64,000 nt of DNA. Source: Sphaerisporangium sp. GTDB lineage: Bacteria; Actinomycetota; Actinomycetes; Streptosporangiales; Streptosporangiaceae. Under the pieces are notes generated by a model that saw nothing but the letters and a program-made list of their open reading frames with translations, had not been told where the DNA came from and ran no database searches. Made by a program: the position numbers and the translations under genes. The DNA is taken from the NCBI GenBank assembly GCA_025964675.1, contig JAOPYI010000081.1:62001-126000 (forward strand). The letters are read 5' to 3'. The number at the start of each line of letters is the position of its first letter. Position 1 is the stretch's first letter. Below, in pieces: positions 38,251 through 45,813 of the stretch.

Positions 38251-38287
38251 ATCATCAGCAGAGCTGATTGACAGGAATGCTGATGAT
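38251..38287. promoter_or_regulatory. Inverted repeat in the divergent MarR promoter region
   Basis: ATCATCAGC (38251-38259) and GCTGATGAT (38279-38287) form a perfect 9-bp inverted repeat with a further AGCTGAT between. TTGACA (38268-38273), a possible -35 box for the plus strand, lies inside. Likely operator of one or both MarR proteins. Confidence 0.5.
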
Positions 38288-38365
38288 CTGTGAAGCTGCT
38301 TATTGTGGGAGGTGCGGCTGAGGACTCGGCCAAAGTCACGGCCGCTCCTGGGTAAGGAGGACTCC

Positions 38366-38494
38366 ATGTCTGACGGATGGGCCGGCCCCGAAGCCGGGAC
38401 CACCTGGGATGAGGTCAGCGCGATCTGGGACGAGGTCCGTGAGATCGTGTCCGACTGGGCCGACTCCCGGGCGGCCGATGAGCTCGACGGCTGA
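38366..38494 (+). CDS. 42-aa acidic Trp-rich peptide with GTTWD motif
   Basis: A very small gene with a perfect AAGGAGG five bases before its ATG. The product is strongly acidic and has Trp at 5, 14, 21 and 31. Its middle, GTTWDEVSAIWDEVREI, repeats WDEV seven residues apart, and the end is acidic (ADELDG). GTTWD recurs twice in the 32-aa peptide at 48080, which is hard to explain by chance. No signal peptide and no Cys. It lies 30 bp before a MarR gene on the same strand, so it could be a regulator partner, a short amphipathic helix that binds a carrier or enzyme, or a RiPP-like precursor or scaffold. No family known to me. Confidence 0.7.
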   Translation: MSDGWAGPEAGTTWDEVSAIWDEVREIVSDWADSRAADELDG

Positions 38495-38524
38495 TCGCTG
38501 ATCCGCTGGGGAGAGGGTGAGGCT

Positions 38525-38980
38525 ATGGGCGGAAACGGACGCGAGCCCGCGCCGACGGCACGGCTGCTCGCCGAGTCCACTGGCTGGCTGCTCAACGACG
38601 CGGCGCGTGAGCTCACGCTGAAGCTTGAAGAGGTGCTGAAGGCCGACGACCTGCGGTGGCGTGACTACGGCGTGCTCGTCGTGTTGGAAGCCGCTGGGCC
38701 GCTGTCCCAGCAGGAGATCGGCCGGCGGCTCGCGGTGGACCGGTCGACGATGGTGCACATCATCGACGTCCTGGAGCATCGCGGGCTGGTCGCGCGCAGC
38801 CGCGACCTGCACGACCGGCGGGCGTACGCGATCGAGCTCACCGACCCCGGCCGCTCGCTGCTCGTGGACAGGCTCCATCCGCTGACCGCGGAGGTCCACA
38901 GCGGCGTCGTCGGCCGGCTCACGCCGGAGGACGGCGCCCACCTCAACCGGATCCTGTCCCAGCTCGCCCGCGGAGGCTGA
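38525..38980 (+). CDS. MarR-family transcriptional regulator (second)
   Basis: A 151-aa MarR protein: DYGVLVVLEAAGPLSQQEIGRRLAVDRSTMVHIIDVLEHRGLV is the HTH, and RSRDLHDRRAYAIELTDPGR is the wing. Relatedness to the divergent MarR protein is evident in the same order of motifs (DRSTMV versus DRTTMV; RRAYAI versus RRKYAI). It lies 30 bp after the GTTWD peptide gene and is probably co-transcribed with it. A pair of MarR proteins around a shared operator suggests ligand-sensing control, for example by a phenolic intermediate such as beta-tyrosine. Confidence 0.92.
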   Translation: MGGNGREPAPTARLLAESTGWLLNDAARELTLKLEEVLKADDLRWRDYGVLVVLEAAGPLSQQEIGRRLAVDRSTMVHIIDVLEHRGLVARSRDLHDRRAYAIELTDPGRSLLVDRLHPLTAEVHSGVVGRLTPEDGAHLNRILSQLARGG

Positions 38981-39108
38981 GCACTATGTGAGTGTGCGCG
39001 GACCATCTAGTGTCTGATAATTTGTAAAAATACATATCCATGGAGCCGGGCAAGGGTCGAGGACCCCTAGGTCCCCCTTGGGTGAGGTACATGGCCAGGA
39101 GGCGAGCC

Positions 39109-40095
39109 ATGGACATTTCCGTCATCGGTGTTCCAGCTGAAGCAGTAGAGATCTATCGGTACTTCCTACGACACCGTGGCGACGGCATCGGCTCGATCCG
39201 GCAAGCCCTGGACATGGATCCAGACTCGATCGAGGGTGCCGTCGACACTCTCGACCGTCTGTCCCTGCTCGACCTCACCGACCGCCACAGGGTGGTCGCG
39301 ACCGAGCCGAGAATCGGCATCGAACGCCTCATCGAGTCACGCCTCAACGAGCTCAACATCGAGATCCGCCGCGTGCTGACGGCGCGCGACGCCATCGCGT
39401 CCCTCGTGGAGGACCAGCGGCACGGGGAGAGCGCGACCTCGGTGCTCGACATCGAGCGGGTGGAGGGCCTCGACCGCGTTCGCCAGCGCCTTGACGACCT
39501 CGGATTCTTCTCCTACAAGGAGACCCTCTGCCTGCACCCGGGAGGACCGCTCTCGCTGGGCGCCATCGAGACGGCGCTGCCGCTGGACACCCGCTCGCTG
39601 CGCCGCGGCCTCGCGGTGAAGGCGGTCTACCACCCCAAGGCGCTCGACGACCAGAAGATGACGGCCTACCTGCGGGAGGTCGTGAGCCTCGGCGGTGAGA
39701 TCCACATCACCGAGGACCCCATGGACCGGATGCTGATCTTCGACCGCAGCGTGGCCGTCGTGCCCATCCACCCCAAGGAGAGCTCCCGCGGCGCACTCCT
39801 GGTGAAGGAGCCAGGCCTGGTATCCCAGCTGGTCACCTACTTCGACGGGGTGTGGGACGCCGCCACCGACTTCCGCCAGTACATCGAGCCCAGCGAGGAC
39901 GCGCCGCTGCTGTCCGAGCTGGAGAGAAAGGTGCTCTCGGTGATGGCGACGGCGGACAAGGACGAGATCGCCGCGCGCGAGATCGACGTCTCCGTACGGA
40001 CCTACCGGCGCTACGTCGCCGACCTCATGGCCCGGCTCGGTGCCGTCAACCGTTTCCAGGCCGCGCTGCGCGCGAAGGAAGAGAACTGGATCTGA
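39109..40095 (+). CDS. TrmB-like/LuxR-type HTH transcriptional regulator
   Basis: A 328-aa regulator. The N-terminal half looks like a TrmB-type winged helix (VEIYRYFLRHRGDGIGSIRQALDMDPDSIEGAVDTLDRLSLL), the middle resembles a phospholipase-D-like ligand domain (VYHPKALDDQKMTAYLREV; ITEDPMDRMLIFD), and the C-terminus is a LuxR HTH (LSELERKVLSVMAT, SVRTYRRYVADLMARLGAVNRFQAAL). This kind of regulator is common next to actinobacterial RiPP and other peptide clusters. The start is the ATG with AGGAGG seven bases upstream. It is a good candidate for the protein that reads the 16-bp motif, but nothing in the sequence proves that. Confidence 0.88.
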   Translation: MDISVIGVPAEAVEIYRYFLRHRGDGIGSIRQALDMDPDSIEGAVDTLDRLSLLDLTDRHRVVATEPRIGIERLIESRLNELNIEIRRVLTARDAIASLVEDQRHGESATSVLDIERVEGLDRVRQRLDDLGFFSYKETLCLHPGGPLSLGAIETALPLDTRSLRRGLAVKAVYHPKALDDQKMTAYLREVVSLGGEIHITEDPMDRMLIFDRSVAVVPIHPKESSRGALLVKEPGLVSQLVTYFDGVWDAATDFRQYIEPSEDAPLLSELERKVLSVMATADKDEIAAREIDVSVRTYRRYVADLMARLGAVNRFQAALRAKEENWI

Positions 40096-40416
40096 CCCGG
40101 CCGGCGTGACACTCCGTACCCGGATTCCGCCCCGGTGAATTCGCATGTGCGCCGGTGAACCGCCACTTCCACCGGGATCGGCGATATCGCCCGGTCGCAG
40201 GTGGACGCCGGGTGCGGGCGCGGTGAATCCCCAGGTGGCGTGGGGATGATTTCTCTCCGACCGGCTTGGAGTTTCGTTTCTCCCCTCTTTTAAATCGCGC
40301 TTTTAATTCGTTCTCCCCGGCCCCCGATATGAATGCATGGAAGCCCTCAGCACACTCGGAGATGACAGCCGGGAGGCCAAGGCATTTGACTGGTGTGGAT
40401 CAGAGGAGTTGGTCTG
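40096..40416. other. Intergenic region with palindromes
   Basis: It contains GGCGATATCGCC (40180-40191), a perfect 12-bp palindrome, and a hairpin ATCCCCA (40227-40233) / TGGGGAT (40241-40247) that may end the regulator transcript. An AT-rich tract near 40288 precedes the epimerase gene. No small gene seen. Confidence 0.45.
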
Positions 40417-41460
40417 ATGCTGGTGAGCGTTACCGGTGGCACCGGATTCGTCGGTGCCCATTCGGTTGCCGCGATTGTGCGTATGGGCCACCGAGTTCGC
40501 CTGCTCGTGCGCGACACGTCCAAGGTGGACCGCGCCCTGGCTCCGTTCGGCCTCGGCCGCGATGCCGTGGAGGTGGTCGCCGGGGACGTCACGGACAAGG
40601 CGAGCGTGGCCAAGGCGGTGCGCCGCGCGGACGCCGTTCTGCACGCGGCGTCGGTGTATTCCTTTGACAGCAGGTTCCACGCCCGGATGCGGCAGGTCAA
40701 CGAACACGGCACGGAGCTCGTGCTCGGCGCCGCGCGCCGAGCCGGCGCCGGGACGATCATCCACGTGTCCAGCATCGTGGCGATGTTCCCGGCCCCCGGG
40801 CGCGTGATCCACGAGAACTCGCCCGTGGGACGGCCCCGCGAGACTTACATGGCCGGCAAGGCCGCGGCCGAGGTGATCGCGCGCCGGCACCAGGACGAGG
40901 GTGCTCCGGTGGTGATCACCTATCCGCCCGCCCTGCTCGGCCCGCACGATCCGAACCTGGGTGACCAGACCTCGCGGGTCCGGAGCGTGCTCCGGGGGCT
41001 GACGCCCATCTGGCCGCTCGGCGGCTTTCCCGTCGGCGACGTGCGGGACACCGCGGCGCTGCACGCCGCGCTGCTGGCCTCGCCCGCCGCCGGGCCCGGC
41101 CGTCACTTCGGGCCGGGCCGCTACCTGTCCACGCGGGAGTACGTCAGCGTGCTGCGCGAGGTCACCGGGCGCGCGCTGCCGGCGGTCTTCCTCCCGGCCC
41201 GGGCGATGGTCCCGATCGGGCTGTTGACCGACCTGGTCCAGCGCGTGTGGCCGTGGCACATCCCCGCCGAGTACGGGGCCATCTACACCTGCGCCTGCGC
41301 CACACGGGTGGCCGAGGACGCGGGCACGTACGGGATCGGCCCCCGGCCCGTCACCGAGACCGTCGGTGACACGGTGCGCTGGCTGCGTGAGAGCGGTCAC
41401 CTGTCCGCTCGGCAGGCCGGGTCCGCACAGCCGAGCCTGTCGTCAGTAGGAGCGCAATGA
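40417..41460 (+). CDS. NAD-dependent epimerase/dehydratase (extended SDR)
   Basis: A 347-aa extended SDR. SVTGGTGFVGAHSVAAIV is the NAD-binding TGxxGxxG, HVSSIVAMF carries the Ser, and YMAGK the catalytic Tyr and Lys. The family acts on nucleotide sugars but also on steroid, flavonoid or other hydroxy-ketone substrates; no other deoxysugar genes are present, so a small-molecule reductase or isomerase is more likely than sugar synthesis. GAGGAG is eight bases before the ATG. The stop overlaps an ATG of the next frame, so it is coupled to the carboxylase gene. Confidence 0.9.
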   Translation: MLVSVTGGTGFVGAHSVAAIVRMGHRVRLLVRDTSKVDRALAPFGLGRDAVEVVAGDVTDKASVAKAVRRADAVLHAASVYSFDSRFHARMRQVNEHGTELVLGAARRAGAGTIIHVSSIVAMFPAPGRVIHENSPVGRPRETYMAGKAAAEVIARRHQDEGAPVVITYPPALLGPHDPNLGDQTSRVRSVLRGLTPIWPLGGFPVGDVRDTAALHAALLASPAAGPGRHFGPGRYLSTREYVSVLREVTGRALPAVFLPARAMVPIGLLTDLVQRVWPWHIPAEYGAIYTCACATRVAEDAGTYGIGPRPVTETVGDTVRWLRESGHLSARQAGSAQPSLSSVGAQ

Positions 41461-41474
41461 GGGGAGATGCCGCC

Positions 41475-43187
41475 ATGAGCGAGCGGACCGCGATCAGCCC
41501 GAGCCTTGACTACCCCGTGGGAGGGGCGCCGGTGAGCACCGTCGAGCTCGACTTCGTGCCCGTCTCCGTGCCGAGGCGGAGCAAGGACAACGGTGGCCGT
41601 CCCGAGGATCACCCGGAACAGGCTCCGTCCCCCCAGCCCCGGTCCATGCGGACGCTCCGCGAGCAGCACGAAGGCCTGCGTGACGGGATCGTCGCCGGCC
41701 GCCCGCAGGGCGTCGAGCGGCAGCACGCGCTCGGCAAGCGCACGGCGCGGGAGCGGATCGACACGCTGCTGGACGAGGGCTCGTTCATCGAGCTCGACAT
41801 GTACCGCCGCCATCAGGCCCACGGCCTGCGGATGGAGGATAACCGCCCGCACACCGACGGGGTGGTCACCGGCTCTGGCACGATCGACGGCCGCCGCGTG
41901 TTCGTGTACGCCCAGGACTTCACGATCTTCGGAGGGTCGCTCGGCGCGGGACACGCGTCCAAGATCCACAAGGTGATGGACCTGGCGATCTCCACCGGGT
42001 CCCCGATCATCGGGCTGCTCGACAGCGGCGGCGCCAGGATCCAGGAGGGCGTGGTGGCCCTCAGCGGCTACGGCGGGATCTTCCAGCGCAGCGTCCAGGC
42101 GTCCGGCGTGATCCCGCAGATCAGCGTCGTGCTCGGGCCGTGCGCGGGAGGTGCGGCCTACACCGTGGCGCTCGCCGACTTCGCCTTCATGGTCCGCGAC
42201 ACCGCGCAGATGTACCTCACCGGGCCCGACGTCGTGGAGGCGGTGAGCGGGCAGCGCGTCACCCACGCCGAGCTCGGCGGCGCGGACGTCCACGGCCGGC
42301 GGTCGGGCGTGGCCACGTTCGTGCACGACGATGAGGCGAGCTGCCTCGCGGACGTGCGGTACCTCATCTCGATGCTGCCGAGCAACAACCTGGAGTTCCC
42401 GCCCAGCGCGCCGCCCTCCGACGCGGCCACGGACGTGCGGCCCCGGCTGGCCGAGATAGTCCCGGTCGAGCCCAACAAGCCGTACGACATGCGCCTGGTC
42501 GTCGCCGAGCTGGTGGACGACGGCGAGTTCATCGAGATGCACCAGGACTGGGCGCAGAACGTGATCTGCGTGCTCGCCCGCATCGACGGGGAGGTGGTCG
42601 GTGTCGTCGGCAACCAGCCCATGGTGCTGGCCGGCGTCCTGGACGTCGCCGCGTCCCAGAAGGCCGCGCGGTTCGTACGCTTCTGCGATGCCTTCAGCAT
42701 CCCGCTGGTGACGCTGATCGACGTGCCCGGCTTCCTCCCGGGCGCCGATCAGGAGTACGCGGGGATCATCCGGCACGGCGCCAAGCTGCTGTACGCCTAC
42801 TGCGAGGCGACGGTGCCACGCGTCCACGTCATCGTGCGCAAGGCCTACGGCGGCGCGTACATCGTGATGGACTCGCGCACCATCGGAACCGACCTCTCGC
42901 TGGCCTGGCCCACCAACGAGGTCGCCGTGATGGGCGCCGAGGGGGCCGTGAACGTCATCTTCCGCAAGGAGCTGGGCGCCGCCGTGGACCCGGTCACGCT
43001 GCGGTCCGAGCTGGTCGCCGAGTACGCCGAGCAGCTCATGCACCCGCACTACGCCGCCGAGCGCGGGCTGGTCGACGACGTCATCGACCCGGTGCAGACC
43101 CGGGCCGTGGTCGCCAGGGGACTGGCGATGCTGCGCAACAAGCGCAAGCAGTCGCCGCAGCGCAAGCACGGCAACGTGCCTTTGTGA
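41475..43187 (+). CDS. Acyl-CoA carboxylase beta (carboxyltransferase) subunit
   Basis: A 570-aa PccB/AccD-type carboxyltransferase. SGGARIQEGVVALSGYGGIF and LGPCAGGAAYTVAL are the first acyl-CoA site, and IVRKAYGGAYIVMDSRTIGTD and WPTNEVAVMGAEGAV the second. It makes malonyl- or methylmalonyl-CoA with a biotinylated alpha subunit, which is not in the window. The first 55 residues (to about QPRSMRT) are an extra low-complexity Pro/Asp-rich extension not usual for PccB. I choose the ATG with GGGGAG upstream; one six codons earlier overlaps the preceding stop (ATGA). A carboxylase inside a cluster without a PKS is unexplained. Confidence 0.93.
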   Translation: MSERTAISPSLDYPVGGAPVSTVELDFVPVSVPRRSKDNGGRPEDHPEQAPSPQPRSMRTLREQHEGLRDGIVAGRPQGVERQHALGKRTARERIDTLLDEGSFIELDMYRRHQAHGLRMEDNRPHTDGVVTGSGTIDGRRVFVYAQDFTIFGGSLGAGHASKIHKVMDLAISTGSPIIGLLDSGGARIQEGVVALSGYGGIFQRSVQASGVIPQISVVLGPCAGGAAYTVALADFAFMVRDTAQMYLTGPDVVEAVSGQRVTHAELGGADVHGRRSGVATFVHDDEASCLADVRYLISMLPSNNLEFPPSAPPSDAATDVRPRLAEIVPVEPNKPYDMRLVVAELVDDGEFIEMHQDWAQNVICVLARIDGEVVGVVGNQPMVLAGVLDVAASQKAARFVRFCDAFSIPLVTLIDVPGFLPGADQEYAGIIRHGAKLLYAYCEATVPRVHVIVRKAYGGAYIVMDSRTIGTDLSLAWPTNEVAVMGAEGAVNVIFRKELGAAVDPVTLRSELVAEYAEQLMHPHYAAERGLVDDVIDPVQTRAVVARGLAMLRNKRKQSPQRKHGNVPL

Positions 43188-43488
43188 CCGGACGGCGGGT
43201 GCTGACCGGACGATACGGCGGAACAGGGACTGGAGTGAGGATCCCGCGCCGTGGCTGCCCGCGTTCGCCTGGGGGCCGTTCGACCCGCCGGAGCGGCAGG
43301 CCGAGGACGCGGCGGCCCCGGAGCGCTGACGTGCTGGGAAGACAGCAAACGTGAAGAAGAATTCTTCCGGACGCGCCCGGAAGAATTGACATGGATCCCC
43401 CGTCGCGCGACGCAGCCGGGGGAGCACCCCCTCCGCGACGAGACGCGCGACGGGTCCACGGTCATGAATCTTGGGATCGAGGTTTTCA
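43188..43488. other. Structured intergenic region after the carboxylase gene
   Basis: Two inverted repeats: AATTCTTCCGG (43360-43370) with CCGGAAGAATT (43377-43387), and CCCGTCGCGCG (43398-43408) with CGCGCGACGGG about 37 bases on. Probable terminator or regulatory region. An open frame with several Trp codons ends near 43329 but has no start codon. Confidence 0.5.
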
Positions 43489-44055
43489 ATGGCTACCGAG
43501 GCAGTTACGGCGACTCCAGTGCAGGTGTCCGCCCTCAACAGCAGGCACCACAAGACCGCGCTCGGCGTGTTCGCGGTGATAGTCGTGGCCCACTGGGCGG
43601 AGCACATCGCCCAGGCGATCCAGATATGGGTCCTGGGCTGGCCGGTTCCCGAGGCGCGGGGCGTGCTGGGGCTGCCGTTCCCCTGGCTGGTCAAGTCCGA
43701 GTGGATGCACTACGGCTACGCGCTGGTGATGCTCATCGGCCTGATCATCCTGAGGAAGGGCTTCACCGGCAGCTCGCGGACCTGGTGGAACGCGGCGCTC
43801 ATCATCCAGGTCTGGCACCACTTGGAGCACCTGCTGCTGCTCAGCCAGGCGCTCAGCGGATCGAACCTGCTCGGCCGCCCCGTGCCTACCAGCATCATCC
43901 AGCTCCTCGTGCCCCGCGTGGAACTGCACCTGTTCTACAACACGCTCGTCACCATCCCCATGGTGATCGCGATGATCCGCCACCGGCGCCCGAGCCCGTC
44001 CGAGCGTGCCGTGATGGCCTGCTCCTGCGTGCGCCCCGCACTGGTCAGGGGATGA
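43489..44055 (+). CDS. Four-helix membrane protein with paired His/Glu motifs
   Basis: A 188-aa membrane protein, function unknown to me. Four hydrophobic segments (about 23-50, 73-90, 101-122, 145-163) each carry polar residues at their ends: HWAEH (35-39), EWMH (71-74), HHLEH (110-114) and ELH (145-147). Such a set could bind metal or heme. AH-W-AEH-x-x-Q and WHHLEHLLLLSQ are not typical of transporters. GAGG lies six bases before the ATG. Its stop overlaps the start of the next membrane protein gene (ATGA), so the two are translationally coupled. Confidence 0.75.
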   Translation: MATEAVTATPVQVSALNSRHHKTALGVFAVIVVAHWAEHIAQAIQIWVLGWPVPEARGVLGLPFPWLVKSEWMHYGYALVMLIGLIILRKGFTGSSRTWWNAALIIQVWHHLEHLLLLSQALSGSNLLGRPVPTSIIQLLVPRVELHLFYNTLVTIPMVIAMIRHRRPSPSERAVMACSCVRPALVRG

Positions 44056-44537
44056 CAGGCGAGGAGGCGAGGCGCGGGCGCTCTCCGGCCTTCACCGCGG
44101 TCCTGACCCTCCTGGGTGCCTTCCTGCTGTACCTCGTCATCCCGAACATCGGCCCGGCCTGGCGTGCCGCCCGGGCCGACGGAGACCCCGGCGTCTTCAC
44201 CGCGCGCAGTGTGAGCTGCGTCGAGCACCCCGGGCACGAGAGCTGCTCCTGGATGGGCGAGTTCCGGTCCACCGACGGCAGGATCGACCGGACGCGGGTC
44301 GCGCTGTACGGCAGTGACCGCGACTCGTTACGGCCGGGGATGGAGACGAAGGCCGTCGACGTCGGGCGTCCCAACCTCGTCTACGGGCCGGGGGGCTCCC
44401 GCGAGTGGGTGTTCACCGCGCTGCTGTTCATAGCGGGCCTCGGGATCCTGGTGTTCTCGTACGCGGGCCCGGTGCTGCGGCTGTTCGGGGGCACGGCCCC
44501 GAGAGGGACGGCGATGCGAACCGCGTCCCATGGGTGA
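44052..44537 (+). CDS. Small membrane protein with two transmembrane segments
   Basis: A 161-aa protein of unknown function. FTAVLTLLGAFLLYLVIPNIGP (about 15-35) and a second helix, WVFTALLFIAGLGILVFSYAG (about 122-142), flank a soluble loop that holds SCVEHPGHESCSWMGEF with two Cys ten residues apart, possibly a disulfide on the outside. A DUF3592-like arrangement is possible. It overlaps the gene before by four bases and the SGNH hydrolase gene after by eight. Confidence 0.72.
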   Translation: MTGEEARRGRSPAFTAVLTLLGAFLLYLVIPNIGPAWRAARADGDPGVFTARSVSCVEHPGHESCSWMGEFRSTDGRIDRTRVALYGSDRDSLRPGMETKAVDVGRPNLVYGPGGSREWVFTALLFIAGLGILVFSYAGPVLRLFGGTAPRGTAMRTASHG

Positions 44538-45285
44538 GCCGGCCATCGGGGACGCGACGCCGAACGTCATGATCGTCGGTGACTCCATCAGCCAGGGCCG
44601 GGAGGGCGACTACACCTGGCGGTACCGGCTCTGGCGGTGCCTCGACGAGCGCGGAGCCGATGTGCGCTTCGTCGGACCGTGGACGGGCACCTGGGTGTCT
44701 TCCGCGGTGCAGCCGGGCGACGACCCGGCCCATCCCGCGGACCCCGTCCACGCCGGCCCGTACCGGCGGGGCATCCGCTTCGGCGGCAGCAGGCATTACT
44801 CGTGCTGGGGACGCCGGCTCCACGAGGCCAAGGACAACATCCGGGACGCCGTGGCGACCTACGACGTGGGCTACCTTATGGTCGCGCTGGGCTTCAACGA
44901 TCTGGCCTGGGGCGTGTCCAGTCCCCTGCGGTTGCTGGCGGACGTCGGGACGTTCGTCGGTCGGGCGCGTGAGGCCAACCCGGATGTCCAGCTTCTCGTC
45001 GCCAACGTCGTGCACCGCACGCCCCTCAGCGACCACCCGCACCTCGCGGGCGACATCACCTTCTACAACCGGGAGCTCGCCTACAGGCTGGCGGCGCTGT
45101 CGACGGCCCGGTCGAAGGTCGTACTGGTGGACCTTGATGGCGACTGGGATCCCTACGGCGACGCCTACGACGGGGTCCACCCGAACTCCGCCGGCGAGAT
45201 CAAGATCGCGAACGCCTTCGCCGGTGTCTTCTCGTCGGTCTTCGGCCACGGGCGGATCCTCGACCCGGTCCCCGCGCTACGCTGA
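44530..45285 (+). CDS. SGNH/GDSL-type hydrolase
   Basis: A 251-aa esterase of the SGNH family. VMIVGDSISQGREGDYTWR carries the nucleophile Ser, GFNDLAW the block III Asn, and YDGVHPNSAGEIKIA the catalytic Asp and His. Members deacylate esters on sugars, lipids or natural products. No signal peptide is visible, so it is likely cytoplasmic. Translation is probably coupled to the preceding membrane gene by the eight-base overlap. The substrate is unknown. Confidence 0.88.
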   Translation: MGEPAIGDATPNVMIVGDSISQGREGDYTWRYRLWRCLDERGADVRFVGPWTGTWVSSAVQPGDDPAHPADPVHAGPYRRGIRFGGSRHYSCWGRRLHEAKDNIRDAVATYDVGYLMVALGFNDLAWGVSSPLRLLADVGTFVGRAREANPDVQLLVANVVHRTPLSDHPHLAGDITFYNRELAYRLAALSTARSKVVLVDLDGDWDPYGDAYDGVHPNSAGEIKIANAFAGVFSSVFGHGRILDPVPALR

Positions 45286-45396
45286 CCGGCCTTCCGGGTC
45301 AGTGCGGGCTGAAGCCCGGCCGGACCGGGCCGATCGCCGGGAATGACGGGACCTTCGGCCCTGATCGGCGCCGCCCCGGTCGGGCAACCTGGACCC

Positions 45397-45804
45397 ATGA
45401 CACTGGACTCGGCCGGGCTGCAGGTGCTCTCACGCGAGGAATGCCTCGCGCTGCTGGCCTCTGTCCCGGTCGGCCGGATCGTGTTCACCGACCGTGCCCT
45501 GCCCGCCGTCCAGCCCGTCAACTTCGTCCTCGACGGCGACTACGTCGTGATCAGGACCACCGCGGGCTCCAGGCTGGCGTCCGCCGCCAGAAACGCGGTG
45601 GTCGCGTTCGAGGCTGATGAGTTCGACGCCCACATGCGCAAAGGCTGGTCGGTCACCATGGTCGGGCACGCGCGGGCCGTACAGGACCTGGCGGAGATCG
45701 AGCGGCTGGCCCTGCTTCCCCTGATCCCCTGGGCGCCGGGCGGCGGGCAGCAGTTCATCGTCATGTATCCCCAGCAGATCTCGGGACGCCGGCTCCACGG
45801 CTAG
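45397..45804 (+). CDS. Pyridoxamine-5'-phosphate-oxidase-like flavin-binding protein
   Basis: A 135-aa split-barrel protein. LSREECLALLASVPVGRIVFTDRALPAVQPVNFVLDGD and VVAFEADEFD are the typical actinobacterial PPOX pattern; these bind FMN or F420. GWSVTMVGHARAV completes the barrel. The role is unknown; general redox or stress function is as likely as a cluster role. The start taken is the ATG before TLDSAGLQVLS; no strong ribosome-binding site. Confidence 0.82.
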   Translation: MTLDSAGLQVLSREECLALLASVPVGRIVFTDRALPAVQPVNFVLDGDYVVIRTTAGSRLASAARNAVVAFEADEFDAHMRKGWSVTMVGHARAVQDLAEIERLALLPLIPWAPGGGQQFIVMYPQQISGRRLHG

Positions 45805-45813
45805 GTCGAGGGC

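Noticed and set aside
43183-43329. Trp-rich open frame after the carboxylase gene (reads DWSEDPAPWLPAFAWGPF), considered as an epsilon subunit or a third small peptide
   Set aside because: No ATG, GTG or TTG start in frame and no match to carboxylase epsilon subunits.
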